Positions 43,124 through 52,614 are shown, numbered from the stretch's first letter. The stretch: DNA of 64,000 nucleotides from Nonomuraea candida (GCF_000725485.1 NZ_JOAG01000020.1:186001-250000), one strand, 5' to 3'. Numbers and translations: made by a program. Notes: generated from the letters alone by a model not told the origin.

Positions 43124-46100
43124 ATGGGAACGTTACGCGGTGGGAGAGCCCGGAGGAGGATGGCGAGCGCGCTCGCCGCCCTATTCGTGCTGTGTTTCCT
43201 GCAAGGGCCGCCGTCGGCGGCGGCTGGCACGATCGTGGAGCCGCCTGCTGGCACCGCCGTCACCGAGCAGGAGGCGTCGCAGGCGGCGCGTTCGTCCGGG
43301 CAGCCGGTCGAAGTGCTGGCACTGCGCGGCGAGTCGCGCGAGGTGCGCGCCCTGCCGTCGGGCTCCTTCGAACTCGTCCAGCACCAGCGCCCCGTCCGCA
43401 CCAGGAAGGACGGCGCCTGGACCCCCGCGGACCCGGCGCTGACCCGCTTACCCGGCGGCGGGCTCGGCCCGGTCGCCTCGACGGTGGACCTGCGCCTGTC
43501 CGAGGGCGGCAACGAGCCGTTCGTGACCATGGGCAGGGCGGGCCGCACGCTCAGCCTGTCATGGCCGGGACGGCTGCCCGCACCCGTGGTGCAGGGCGAC
43601 ACAGCCACCTACCCCGAGGTGCTGCCCGGCGTGGACCTGACCGTGCGGGCAGACGTGGACGGGTTCGCCCACCTGCTGGTAGTGAAGACGCCGCAGGCGG
43701 CGCGCGACCCCGCGCTGGCCCGCCTGCGGCTCGGGACGCAGACACGGGACCTGGCCCTGACCGCCGACGAGAGCGGCGTGCTACGCGCCACCGACGAGGC
43801 GAGCGGCAGCACGGTGTTCGAGGCGCCCGCCCCGCTGATGTGGGACTCGGGGTCGGCGAGTGCCACTGCGAGAGCGACCGGGCAGGCGCCGGCGGCCGGG
43901 CCCGCCGAAGGGTCCAGGGTCGCGCGGGTGGGCGTCGGCCTGGGACGGGGTGAGCTGGCCCTCACCCCCGACCGTGGTCTGCTGACCGCCCCCGACACCC
44001 ACTTCCCCGTCTACATCGACCCGGTTTGGAAGACGGTGGGCGAGTCGGCCAGGCTGATGGTCTCCAGCGGCTACCCTGGCACGACATACTACAACTGGTC
44101 CGGCACCGAGGGCGTGGGCCTGTGCGACGTGCAGTACGACGGGGCCTGCGTCAAGGATCAGAAGAAGCGGCTGTTCTACCGCATGCCGATCGGCTCGATC
44201 GCCGGCAAGCACGTGATCTCTGCGGAGTTCGTCGCCTACGAGACCCACGCCTACAAGTGCTCCAACCCCACCGTGGTCCAGCTCTGGCACGCCAGCGGCT
44301 TCGGTAACACCTCGACCTGGAACAGCACCGACGACAACTGGGTCAAGAACCTGGCCTCGCGCGACGTCGCCTACTGCTCCCGCACGCCCGTCGAGTTCGG
44401 CGGCACGGCACTGCGCGACGTGGTGCGGGCCGCGGTGAGCCGCAAGGACGCCAACATCAACTTCGGGCTGCGCGCCTACTCCGAGTCGACGATGGCCTGG
44501 TGGAAACGGTTCACCGCCGATGCGAACCTGCGCATTGAGTACAACACCCCGCCACCGCAGCCCCTGATGAAGAACCTGTCCATGAGCCCCGGCGGGCCGT
44601 GCGTCTACGCCTCGCCGCCCACGGTCAACCTACTGCCGACCATGTACGCCGTCCTGACCGATCCCGACTCCGGGTCGGCCGCCAAGCTGCAGGCCCAGTT
44701 CCGCATCCTGTGGGACAACAACACCGGCATCTGGACCGCGCCGCTGACGGCCGCCAAGACCACCGGCTCCACCTTCCAGGTGACCGCGCCCGCCACCATC
44801 CCGCAGAACAAGGTGCTGAGCTGGATCGTCCGCACCTGGGACGGCCACCAGTGGAGCCCGTGGAGCTCGGCGGGCGACGCCACCGGCTGCTACTTCTCCT
44901 ACGACACGACTGCCCCGCCCGCGCCGGCGCTGACCTCGGCCGACTATCCGCCGTCCGACCCGGACAATCCCGACGATCCCTGGCACGACGGCGTCGGCCG
45001 CTACGGCTCCTTCTCCGTCAGCACCACCCAGAGCGACGTGAACCGCTACTGGATCGGGGTCAACACCACGCCCACCGCCGCCGGCGAGCACCGTCCCGCC
45101 GCCCCCGGCGGCCCGGTCACCGTGCAGGTGGCCCCCACCAGGGCCGGGGTCAACTTCCTGTACGTCAAGGCGCTCGACTCCGCCGGCAACACCAGCGCGG
45201 CGACCACCTACCTGTTCCGCGTCAGCGCCGGCAGCGCCCCGCGTGCCCACTGGCCCCTCGACGAGCCCGCTGGCGCCACCAGCCTGACGGCGCTCACCCG
45301 GCCCGGCACGGCCCCGGTCACCACCCGGACCGTCGGCGGCGTCACGACGGGCGTGGACGGCCAGGTCGGCACCGCGCTGCGTGGCGACGGCAGCTCCGGC
45401 TACGCCGAGACCTCCGGCCCCGTCATCGACACCTCCAAGACCTACTCCGTCGGCGCCTGGGTCCGCATGGCGAACACCGACCAGTTCGCCACGGTCGTGA
45501 ACCAGGACGGCAACGTGGTCAGCGGCTTCTTCCTGCAATACGTCAAGGATGACGACCGCTGGTCCTTCAGCCTGACCAACGCCGACGCGGTGCAGGGCGG
45601 CGTCCGCGTGCGCTCCGCCGCGCCGCCCGAGGTGGGGGAGTGGACCCACCTGCTCGGCGTGTACGACGCCGTCGCCAGGAAGGCCCGCCTGTACGTCAAC
45701 GGCGTCCTGCAGGAGGAGAAGCCCTTCACCGTCACCTGGAACGCCACCGGCCCGATGGCCATCGGCCGGGCTGTCCACGGCGGCGTCAAACAGAACTTCT
45801 TCCCCGGCGAGATCGACGACGTGCAGGTCTTCGACCGCCTGGTCAGCGACGAGGAGGCGGCTGATTTGTTCACCCGCCACCCCGTGCTCTCCGGCCGCTG
45901 GACGCTCAACACCGACGGCCGGGACGGCAGCGGCCACGGCCGCCACCTCACCCTGGCCGGCGAGGCTCGGGCGGACCCGGCGGCGGGCTGGCTGGGCACC
46001 CCGGCGGGCGCCCTGGTCCTGGACGGAGCCGGCGACCACGCCGCCACCGCCGGGCCGGTCGTGTCCACCGGCCGCAGCTTCACCGTGGCGGGCTGGGTGA

Positions 46101-46579
46101 CCGCGGCGGGCGCGCCCACCGCCAAGGCGGCCGTCTTCTCCCAGGCCGGCGCCGTCAACAGCGGCTTCACGGTCCGCTACGACCCCGCCGCCGCCGGTGG
46201 CGCGGGCGGCTGGCAGGTGGAGATGCCCGGGTCGGACGCCTCCGGCGCCGCCTCCCAGCGCGCGGAGCACTCCGCCTACCGCAACCAGCTCGACTGGGAC
46301 CACGTCGCCGTCGTCTACGACTCGTTCGCCGACGTGCTGCGGCTGTACGTCAACGGCTGGCTGGAGGAGACCGAGGAGCGGGTGTCGGTCCGCTGGCACA
46401 CGATCGGCTTCGACGCCACCGGCCCGCTCCAGCTCGGCCGCGCGAAGACGGCGGGCGCGTGGGGCGAGCACTGGGCCGGGGCCATCGACGACGTCTGGGC
46501 CTTCTCGGGCGTGCTCAGCCAGGAGCAGCTCCAGACCCTCGCCGGCTACACCGAGCTGCCGTCCGACTCGCCCTTCTGA
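43124..46579 (+). CDS. Large secreted LamG-domain protein next to the RHS gene
   Basis: A 1151-aa exported protein. Signal peptide MASALAALFVLCFLQGPPSAAAG; a ~400-residue N-terminal region ending THFPVYIDPVWKTVGESARLMVSSGYPG, then a DNRLRE-like domain (KRLFYRMPIGSIAGKHVISAEFVAYETHAYKC). Ig-like strands follow, and two concanavalin/LamG jelly-rolls end the protein (YSVGAWVRMANTDQFATVVNQDG; FTVAGWVTAAGAPTAKAAVFSQAG), with LYVNGVLQEEKPF and LYVNGWLEETEER as matching blade ends. Proteins of this type are often neighbours of secreted RHS proteins in actinomycetes. Role unknown, perhaps surface adhesion or shell assembly. ATG 43124 is preceded by GGAGAG. It follows the RHS stop by 111 bases on the same strand. 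Confidence 0.88.
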   Translation: MGTLRGGRARRRMASALAALFVLCFLQGPPSAAAGTIVEPPAGTAVTEQEASQAARSSGQPVEVLALRGESREVRALPSGSFELVQHQRPVRTRKDGAWTPADPALTRLPGGGLGPVASTVDLRLSEGGNEPFVTMGRAGRTLSLSWPGRLPAPVVQGDTATYPEVLPGVDLTVRADVDGFAHLLVVKTPQAARDPALARLRLGTQTRDLALTADESGVLRATDEASGSTVFEAPAPLMWDSGSASATARATGQAPAAGPAEGSRVARVGVGLGRGELALTPDRGLLTAPDTHFPVYIDPVWKTVGESARLMVSSGYPGTTYYNWSGTEGVGLCDVQYDGACVKDQKKRLFYRMPIGSIAGKHVISAEFVAYETHAYKCSNPTVVQLWHASGFGNTSTWNSTDDNWVKNLASRDVAYCSRTPVEFGGTALRDVVRAAVSRKDANINFGLRAYSESTMAWWKRFTADANLRIEYNTPPPQPLMKNLSMSPGGPCVYASPPTVNLLPTMYAVLTDPDSGSAAKLQAQFRILWDNNTGIWTAPLTAAKTTGSTFQVTAPATIPQNKVLSWIVRTWDGHQWSPWSSAGDATGCYFSYDTTAPPAPALTSADYPPSDPDNPDDPWHDGVGRYGSFSVSTTQSDVNRYWIGVNTTPTAAGEHRPAAPGGPVTVQVAPTRAGVNFLYVKALDSAGNTSAATTYLFRVSAGSAPRAHWPLDEPAGATSLTALTRPGTAPVTTRTVGGVTTGVDGQVGTALRGDGSSGYAETSGPVIDTSKTYSVGAWVRMANTDQFATVVNQDGNVVSGFFLQYVKDDDRWSFSLTNADAVQGGVRVRSAAPPEVGEWTHLLGVYDAVARKARLYVNGVLQEEKPFTVTWNATGPMAIGRAVHGGVKQNFFPGEIDDVQVFDRLVSDEEAADLFTRHPVLSGRWTLNTDGRDGSGHGRHLTLAGEARADPAAGWLGTPAGALVLDGAGDHAATAGPVVSTGRSFTVAGWVTAAGAPTAKAAVFSQAGAVNSGFTVRYDPAAAGGAGGWQVEMPGSDASGAASQRAEHSAYRNQLDWDHVAVVYDSFADVLRLYVNGWLEETEERVSVRWHTIGFDATGPLQLGRAKTAGAWGEHWAGAIDDVWAFSGVLSQEQLQTLAGYTELPSDSPF

Positions 46580-46670
46580 GCGGCGCGGGCGCGCGTCGCC
46601 GTCACGGCGGCGCCCACCGGCGCCGGTACGCCCCGGCCACCGGGATGGTCGAGCGCCGTTGTCATGGTGG

Positions 46671-46711
46671 CGCGCATCAACCCCAGGAGTACAACCTGGG
46701 GTTGATGCGCG
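46671..46711. promoter_or_regulatory. Perfect 17-bp inverted repeat before the histidine kinase gene
   Basis: CGCGCATCAACCCCAGG, 7-base spacer AGTACAA, then the exact complement CCTGGGGTTGATGCGCG. It ends 28 bases before ATG 46740 and would overlap the -35 region of a promoter with TAGGGT at 46729-46734. It could be the binding site of the downstream response regulator or a terminator for the LamG gene 92 bases upstream. Confidence 0.65.
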
Positions 46712-46739
46712 GGATTCACCCGCCTGGTTAGGGTGGCGG

Positions 46740-47927
46740 ATGCCTTTCACCGCCGCGTCACTGCTCCGGCGGCTGTCCCGGCTGCATCCCCTGCTCTTCG
46801 ACGGTGCGGTGGCGCTCGCCCTGACCGTCGGCACCTGGCTGTGGGACTGGTACGGGCCGGACATGGGGCGCCCGGCCGACCCGCGGGCGATGATGTTGAC
46901 CGCGGCGGTCAACGGGCCGCTGGCGCTACGCAGGCGGGCGCCGCTGGCGGTGCTGATGACCGCCGCGGCCGCCTCGTTCACCTACCACCACCTGGGGTAC
47001 CACGTGGGCCTCAACACCGTAGGCCTCCTGCTGATGCTCTTCACGATCGCCGTGCACAGCCCGCTATCCGCGAACGCGGCGGGCGCGGTGATCACGGTGG
47101 CGGTGTGGACCCACGCGTCGGCGCTCCAGCCTGACGTCGTGCTGGGCTCGGCCCTGGGCTCGGCGGTGCTGCTGGCGGCCTGCGCGCTGGCGGCCGGTGT
47201 CGTCGTGCGCCTGCTGGTCGAGCGCACCAGGCAGCTCGCGGTGCTGACGCGGCGGCTGCGCGAGGAGCAGGAGGCGGCCACGCAGCGCGCCGTCACGCGC
47301 GAGCGCGTGCGCATCGCCCGCGAACTGCACGACATCGTCGCCCACCACATGTCGGTGATCTCGGTGCAGGCTGGGCTGGGCCGCTTCGTGGCGGCCACCG
47401 ATCCCGCCACGGCGCAGGCCGCGCTCGGCGTGATCGAGGAGACCAGCCACGAAGCGCTCAACGAGCTGCGGCGGCTGCTGTCGATCCTGCGCATCGAGGC
47501 CAACGACGAGGACGGGCCGCTCTACACCACCGCCCCCGGCCTGCGCAACGTGCACGCCTTGGCGGAGCGCATGCGCGGCGCGGGGCTGCCCGTCGAGGTG
47601 GGCGTCGAGGGCCGGGCCCGCCCGCTGCCGCCGGGGCTCGACCTGTGCGCCTTCCGGATCGTCCAGGAGTCGCTGACCAACGTGCTCAAGCACGCGGGGC
47701 CCGTCCGCACCGAGGTCCGCCTCACCTATACCGCCACCTCGCTGACGGTCCGCGTCACCGACCACGGCCCCGGCGCCGGTGCCGAGCCCTCCGGCGGGCA
47801 CGGGTTGATCGGTATGACAGAACGTGTCAGGCTCTATCGGGGAACGATCACCACGCGTCGGCCGCCCCACGGCGGGTTCGAGGTGCTCGCGACCCTGCCG
47901 CTGCCCCCAGCCGACGAGGTCGAGTGA
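46740..47927 (+). CDS. NarL-type sensor histidine kinase
   Basis: A 395-aa membrane kinase. Four or five hydrophobic helices cover residues ~17-160 with almost no extracellular loop, suggesting it senses within the membrane. A coiled linker leads to the HisKA_3 domain (RERVRIARELHDIVAHHMSVISVQ; H197 phosphorylated). The HATPase domain is compact: FRIVQESLTNVLKHAG (N box), VTDHGPGAG and GGHGLIGMTERVRLY. ATG 46740 sits about five bases after the TAGGGT box, so the transcript may be leaderless. It is followed nine bases later by its response regulator. The target genes are not evident. Confidence 0.93.
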   Translation: MPFTAASLLRRLSRLHPLLFDGAVALALTVGTWLWDWYGPDMGRPADPRAMMLTAAVNGPLALRRRAPLAVLMTAAAASFTYHHLGYHVGLNTVGLLLMLFTIAVHSPLSANAAGAVITVAVWTHASALQPDVVLGSALGSAVLLAACALAAGVVVRLLVERTRQLAVLTRRLREEQEAATQRAVTRERVRIARELHDIVAHHMSVISVQAGLGRFVAATDPATAQAALGVIEETSHEALNELRRLLSILRIEANDEDGPLYTTAPGLRNVHALAERMRGAGLPVEVGVEGRARPLPPGLDLCAFRIVQESLTNVLKHAGPVRTEVRLTYTATSLTVRVTDHGPGAGAEPSGGHGLIGMTERVRLYRGTITTRRPPHGGFEVLATLPLPPADEVE

Positions 47928-47936
47928 TCCAAGCCG

Positions 47937-48590
47937 ATGATCAGCGTGCTCGTGGTCGACGATCAGGTGCTCATCCGCGCGGGCTTGGCGGCCCTGCTGC
48001 GCGCGGCGGGGCTGCGGGTGGCGGGCGAGGCCGCCGACGGCGAGGAGGCGGTCCGGCTGGCCGCCTCCGCCAGGCCCGACGTGATCCTCATGGACATCCG
48101 CATGCCGGGCATGAACGGCCTGCGCGCCACCGAGCTCATCCTGGCGGCCCCGCCGCCTGTGCCCAAGGTCCTCATCCTGACCACGTTCGACATCGACGAG
48201 TACATCTACAACGCGCTGCGTCTGGGCGCGAGCGGCTTCCTGCTCAAGGACACGCCGCCGCAGCGGCTCGTCGCCGCCGTCCAGACCGCCGCCGGCGGCG
48301 AGGTGCTGCTCTCGCCCACGGCCACCAGGCGGCTGATCGAGGCCTTCACCGACCCGCCGCGCACCCCGCCACCGGCGGCGCTCGACTGCCTCACCACCCG
48401 CGAGATCGAGGTGCTGCGTCTGGTCGGGCGGGCCCTGTCCAACAGGGAGATCTCCGAGCGATTATCGGTCAGCGAGGGCACCGTCAAGACACACCTCAAC
48501 CGCATCATGGGCAAGCTCGGCCTGCAGAGCCGCGCGCAGGCGGTGGTGCTGTCCTACGAGGCCGGGCTGGTCAAGCCCTCCGTCCGCTGA
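47937..48590 (+). CDS. NarL/FixJ-type response regulator
   Basis: A 217-aa regulator. Receiver domain with D8/D9 acidic pocket, phosphoacceptor D53 (PDVILMDIRMPGMNG) and conserved K (LLKDTPP). The C-terminal LuxR-type helix-turn-helix is LTTREIEVLRLVGRALSNREISERLSVSEGTVKTHLNRIMGKL. It forms one operon with the preceding kinase and may bind the 17-bp inverted repeat upstream of that gene (autoregulation). A strong bidirectional hairpin follows the stop. Confidence 0.95.
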   Translation: MISVLVVDDQVLIRAGLAALLRAAGLRVAGEAADGEEAVRLAASARPDVILMDIRMPGMNGLRATELILAAPPPVPKVLILTTFDIDEYIYNALRLGASGFLLKDTPPQRLVAAVQTAAGGEVLLSPTATRRLIEAFTDPPRTPPPAALDCLTTREIEVLRLVGRALSNREISERLSVSEGTVKTHLNRIMGKLGLQSRAQAVVLSYEAGLVKPSVR

Positions 48591-48596
48591 CCGGGG

Positions 48597-48628
48597 CCGC
48601 CCGCGCCCCACAGATGGGGCGCGGGCGG
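48597..48628. terminator. Bidirectional hairpin terminator
   Basis: CCGCCCGCGCCCC, loop ACAGAT, GGGGCGCGGGCGG: perfect 13-bp arms in the 45-base gap between the convergent response-regulator and GH genes. Confidence 0.8.
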
Positions 48629-48635
48629 TGGTCGG

Positions 48636-51600
48636 TCAGCGGTTGTAGGGCGCGAGCGTGATCCGGTCGATGACCGGGGCGTGCCTGGAGCGCAGCAGCA
48701 CCCCGGGGAACGTCTCCGACGCGTACGTCTTGCCGTCGAAGTTCGGCAGCTCGGCGCTGCTGAACCCGATCGTGTTCGCCCCCTTCCTGAGCTGCACCGG
48801 CACGGTCAGCTCCCAGAAGTTGTTCTCGTGGAAGGTGTGCGGGAACAGCACCCGCTGCGGCGCGGCGCCGTTCACCGCGATGTCGGCGTGCCGGGCCAGC
48901 GGGTCCGGGTTGTAGTGCGTGGCGGGCGACTGCTCGGGGTTGGAGTAGCGCACCCGCATCGCGTACGTGCCGGCCTGCGGCGCCCGTACCGTGAAGGTCA
49001 GCGTGCCGGGCTCGCCCGGCGCGCCGCCGACCCCGGTCACCGCCGCCCCGCCCCCGGCCAGGGAGAGCGGCGAGACCGTCGCCGCGCCCGTCAGCCGGGC
49101 CGACTCCGCCTCGTGGACGGTCGCCGGCAGCGCGCCCGGCGCCGGGCGCACGTCGAGACGGTCGACCAGGGTCGTGGCCGAGCGGCCGGTGACCGTGACC
49201 TTGTTGACGCCGCCGGACAGCGAGACCGTCGCGGTGGCGTCGCCGCGCCGCGCGTCGTCCAGCACCTCCAGGCCGTTGACGGCCACCCTCGCCTTGCCGG
49301 GGCCGGACAGCGCGAGGTCCAGCACGGCCGCCTCGTCCCTGGCCGCGTACACCCAGAACGTCACCGACCGGCCCCGCGCGACCTCCGCCGCGCCCGCACC
49401 GGAGACGCGGGCGCCCTTGACGTCGTACGCGACCCGGGCCCCGCGCAGCTCGGCCAGCTCACCCTCGTACACCGAGGCGGCCGCCGCCGGGTTCGCCAGC
49501 GACAGGCGGATCCGGTCCACGATCGCGTCGCCCTTGGTCGCCTTCGACCCGTCGAGGCTGCGCGCGGCCAGGGAGATGACGTGCCGGCCCGCCGTCAGCT
49601 CCACGCTGGTGTCGGCGTGGTCCCACACCACCCACTTGTAGCCGAGCGGCAGGAACAGCTCCTGCTCCGCCCCGCCGTCCACGCGGACGAAGACGTTCGT
49701 CGGGCCCTGCTCGCGCACCCGGTCGAAGGTGTTGAGCGAGTTGGCGAAGACGCTCAGGTCGTAGCGGCCGGCCCGCGGCACCTCGACGGTGAAGTCGAGC
49801 ACGCCGTCGGAGCCGGTGCGCAGCCCGCCCACGTTGTAGCGGCCGGAGGTGTAGAACTTCGACACGTCCGACGGCGAGCCCTCGGGGCCGTTGCGGCTGT
49901 AGCCGCCGCCGGTGTACTTGGCCTCCTCCGCCTCGTACGACCGCTCCCACAGCGTGGTCTTGGGCGCGGTCACGGCGCCGGTCCCGGCGGGGGAGAGCAC
50001 GATCTCGTACGCCGAGGACTCCGCCAGGCGCGGCAGGTCACCGGAGCCGAAGTCGAGGACCACGGCGCCGTTCTCGACGGCGACGTCGCGCTCGGCGAGG
50101 ATCGCGGGCTGCGGCGAGTCGCCGATCTGCCCCGTCCACGGGATCTCCCTGATCCAGGCGTGCACGGTGTCGCCGAAGACCTTCGCGGGCACGTTCTCGA
50201 AGCGCAGGTGCCCGGCGCCGTTCGCGCCGCCGAAGATCGCGCGGGCCTGCCGCTTGTCCCGGTCGAGCGTCGCGACGCCCTGCATCGTGTAGTTCTGCCC
50301 CGGGTACGGCGGCGTGACCCGGACCGTGCGCCCCGACATCTGGCCGTAGGCGTGCAGCAGCCACCACTGGCCGTTGCCCCGGTTGGCCTGCACGGCCGAG
50401 TCGGACAGGTTGCCGTCGATGTTCCAGTAGGCGATGTCGGCGTCCACCTTCGACTCCTCGATGGCCGACACCCACTGGATCATCTGGCCGGGCACGGAGG
50501 TGTGGTAGTTGAAGGCGTACTCGTTGATGTTGATCGGCAGCTCGGTGCCCGCGTACCGGGTGCCGGCGAAGACCTCGGCCTCCATCTCGCGGTAGCGCTT
50601 GACGCTCGCGCGCACCTGCTCGGGATGGCTGAGCTCGTGCCAGGTCATCACGTCGGGCACGGTGCCCGCCGCCACGGTGTGCTCCAGGAAGCCCTTGACC
50701 TGGGAGTAGAGCACGCTGGTGTTCGGGCCGGCGATGCGCGCGCCGGGCAGCCGGCCCTTGATGAGGGCGTGAATGTCGTCCCAGGCCCGGAAGTAGTCGC
50801 GCGGGTCGCTCAGCCAGCTCACCCGGTTGTAGCTCCACTCGCCGGTGCCGAACATGTTGCCTTCGGGCTCGTTGAACGATACGAACACGATGTTGTCGCG
50901 ATATTCCGGGTCGAGTTGCCGGACCTGGTCCACCTGCTTGGCGATCTTCTCCTTGTACAGGCCGAGCTTCTCCTCCGGCGTGCTGCCCGGCCACTGGTAC
51001 GGGAAGCCCCGGTGGATGTCGGTCATGTAGATGTACACGTCGCCGTCGGTGCTGTCGGCCAGCGGCTTGACCACCTCCAGGGCGTCCGCGCCGGGGTGCT
51101 GCGGGCCGTCCTGGGCCTTGGTCGAGACCGTGCGCAGCCGCATGCCCTCGATGAGGTTGTTCGTCGGCACCCCCGGCCCGTACAGGCCGTAGAGGGTGCC
51201 GGACGCGCCGCCGTGGAAGGCGCCGGTGTCCTCGGCCAGGTCGATGACGAGCTGCCCCTCGCGGATGACCGTGACCTCGGCGGTGACCGGGCGGCCCGCG
51301 GCGGTGCCGGTGACGGTGAACGTCCCGGCGGCGGCGTACCTCTCCGGGGCCACCGCCTGCCAGGTGACGGGCACGTCGCGGTCGTAGCCGTCGGAGAAGG
51401 CGGCGCGGACCGCGGGCGGCAGCGCGGGCGCGGTGCCGATGGTGGTGCGCACGTCGAAGGCGTCCCTGCTCAGGCCCGACGGCGCCGGCGGGGTGCCGCC
51501 GGCCAGCTCGGCCACCTGGGCGGCGCTCAGCGCCGCGCCGTAGACGCGGAAGTCGTCGATCGCGCCGTCGAACAGCGGGTCCGGGTAGAACGAGCGCCCG

Positions 51601-52262
51601 ATGAACCCGGCCGACGTCGTCGAGGCGTCGATGAGCTGCGCCGCCGTGATCGTCGTGGGGGCGGAGGCGACGGCGGCGCCGTCGAGGTAGGTCGTCAGGC
51701 GTCCCGCCGCCGTGTCGAGGGTGACGGTCAGCGTCTTCCAGGCGCTCGCCGGCAGTGGCGCGTAGCCGGTGACCTGCGCCTCCGCGCCGCCGCCCGACGT
51801 GGTGACCGCCGTGCGCAGCCGGCCGTCCCCGTTGTACGGGGTGCTGAACAGGTAGCGGGAGTTGTCCTTGCCCAGCGCGTAGATCCATTGCCACGGGGCC
51901 GTGGTGCCGTCCCACTTCACCCGTGCCGACACGGTCAGGTCGGTCCTGTCCTTGATCGCGACCAGCGGCAGCCGGACGTAGGCGCCGCCGGAGTCCTGGG
52001 CGCCGCCGGGCAGGCTGAGCGCGTGCCCGCCCGCCGCGCCCTCCACCAGCGCCGCCGTGGCGGCGTTGACCAGCTCGCCGTGCAGGCCGTTGCCGGAGGA
52101 GTCGGTGACGGAGCCGCTGGTGACGTCGTCGGCGTCGAACTCGTAGACGAGCACGGGAGCCGGATCGGCGGCGGCCGCCGCCACCCCCGTGGTTAACGAC
52201 AGGGCGAGGGCGGCCGGGAGGAGCCCGGCGCACCAGGCCCTGGTGAGTCTCGGGAATGCCAT
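48636..52262 (-). CDS. Secreted multidomain glycoside hydrolase (LamG, Ig-like, clan GH-A catalytic domain, CBMs)
   Basis: A 1208-aa exported enzyme. Signal peptide (AWCAGLLPAALALSLTTGVAAAAA); LamG jelly-roll at ~35-255 (LTVSARVKWDGTTAPWQWIYALG); bacterial Ig-like domain at ~262-335. The TIM-barrel domain spans ~340-720, with NEPE at ~464 (VSFNEPEGNMFGTGEWSYN, acid/base) and a second Glu at ~577 (ELPININEYAFNYHTS, nucleophile). Three CBM35/CBM6-like modules fill the C-terminal third (SYEAEEAKYTGGGYS, VYEGELAELRG, VHEAESARLTG). The fold and spacing resemble GH39 and related clan GH-A families; it is a distant paralogue of the enzyme at 58813. ATG 52262 has AGGGA upstream, and operator TGTGAGCGCTAACA lies 16 bases before it. 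Substrate unproven; locus suggests arabinose-containing glycan. Confidence 0.85.
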   Translation of the reverse strand: MAFPRLTRAWCAGLLPAALALSLTTGVAAAAADPAPVLVYEFDADDVTSGSVTDSSGNGLHGELVNAATAALVEGAAGGHALSLPGGAQDSGGAYVRLPLVAIKDRTDLTVSARVKWDGTTAPWQWIYALGKDNSRYLFSTPYNGDGRLRTAVTTSGGGAEAQVTGYAPLPASAWKTLTVTLDTAAGRLTTYLDGAAVASAPTTITAAQLIDASTTSAGFIGRSFYPDPLFDGAIDDFRVYGAALSAAQVAELAGGTPPAPSGLSRDAFDVRTTIGTAPALPPAVRAAFSDGYDRDVPVTWQAVAPERYAAAGTFTVTGTAAGRPVTAEVTVIREGQLVIDLAEDTGAFHGGASGTLYGLYGPGVPTNNLIEGMRLRTVSTKAQDGPQHPGADALEVVKPLADSTDGDVYIYMTDIHRGFPYQWPGSTPEEKLGLYKEKIAKQVDQVRQLDPEYRDNIVFVSFNEPEGNMFGTGEWSYNRVSWLSDPRDYFRAWDDIHALIKGRLPGARIAGPNTSVLYSQVKGFLEHTVAAGTVPDVMTWHELSHPEQVRASVKRYREMEAEVFAGTRYAGTELPININEYAFNYHTSVPGQMIQWVSAIEESKVDADIAYWNIDGNLSDSAVQANRGNGQWWLLHAYGQMSGRTVRVTPPYPGQNYTMQGVATLDRDKRQARAIFGGANGAGHLRFENVPAKVFGDTVHAWIREIPWTGQIGDSPQPAILAERDVAVENGAVVLDFGSGDLPRLAESSAYEIVLSPAGTGAVTAPKTTLWERSYEAEEAKYTGGGYSRNGPEGSPSDVSKFYTSGRYNVGGLRTGSDGVLDFTVEVPRAGRYDLSVFANSLNTFDRVREQGPTNVFVRVDGGAEQELFLPLGYKWVVWDHADTSVELTAGRHVISLAARSLDGSKATKGDAIVDRIRLSLANPAAAASVYEGELAELRGARVAYDVKGARVSGAGAAEVARGRSVTFWVYAARDEAAVLDLALSGPGKARVAVNGLEVLDDARRGDATATVSLSGGVNKVTVTGRSATTLVDRLDVRPAPGALPATVHEAESARLTGAATVSPLSLAGGGAAVTGVGGAPGEPGTLTFTVRAPQAGTYAMRVRYSNPEQSPATHYNPDPLARHADIAVNGAAPQRVLFPHTFHENNFWELTVPVQLRKGANTIGFSSAELPNFDGKTYASETFPGVLLRSRHAPVIDRITLAPYNR

Positions 52263-52277
52263 GCGAAGTCCCTGGGA

Positions 52278-52291
52278 TGTGAGCGCTAACA
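52278..52291. promoter_or_regulatory. LacI-type operator before the secreted GH gene
   Basis: TGTGAGCGCTAACA, a 14-bp near-palindrome with central CG, 16 bases from the minus-strand start. An identical copy precedes the importer operon at 53717. Confidence 0.82.
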
Positions 52292-52424
52292 AGGCTGAGG
52301 GAGCGGAGCGGCAACGCAACCGAGGGTTTCGCGTAGGTTACGTAGCCGCGCCCGGCGCGTCAATGGGCGGCCTCACGCGTGTTTCCGGCAGGTCACGATC
52401 CGATATCGCCGGTGGCCTCCGCTC

Positions 52425-52452
52425 TTGACGCCCGGCGTGCGGGGAGTAAAAG
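52425..52452 (+). promoter_or_regulatory. Probable promoter of the LacI gene (locus B)
   Basis: TTGACG (52425-52430), 16-base spacer, TAAAAG (52447-52452). Transcription would start near 52459, just before the GAACCGGTTC operator at 52465-52480, in the 352-base gap between the divergent GH and LacI genes. Confidence 0.5.
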
Positions 52453-52464
52453 TCGAGCCACATC

Positions 52465-52480
52465 GTTGAACCGGTTCGCC
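52465..52480. promoter_or_regulatory. GAACCGGTTC operator, copy 1
   Basis: GTTGAACCGGTTCGCC: a perfect 10-bp core palindrome (GAACCGGTTC) with partial flanks, just after the predicted transcription start of the LacI gene. Confidence 0.7.
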
Positions 52481-52583
52481 CGTTCCGGCGACCACGGCGT
52501 GCCGCCGATGCGGCGGCCTCCTGATCATTTACCTGGAAGAGGCAGTCCGGGGCGACGATGCGAGGGAGCGGTCCAACGTAGTC

Positions 52584-52599
52584 GTCGAACCGGTTCGAC
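52584..52599. promoter_or_regulatory. GAACCGGTTC operator, copy 2
   Basis: GTCGAACCGGTTCGAC, a perfect 16-bp palindrome, ending six bases before the GGAGG ribosome-binding site of the LacI gene. Centre-to-centre distance to copy 1 is 119 bases, compatible with looping. Probably autoregulatory. Confidence 0.78.
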
Positions 52600-52614
52600 A
52601 ATCTGGAGGTGAGA

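Noticed and set aside
48681..52196. 1171-codon plus-strand frame opposite the secreted GH gene
   Set aside because: Arg/Val/Gly-rich with no domain; the minus strand carries LamG, GH-A and CBM motifs and a signal peptide.
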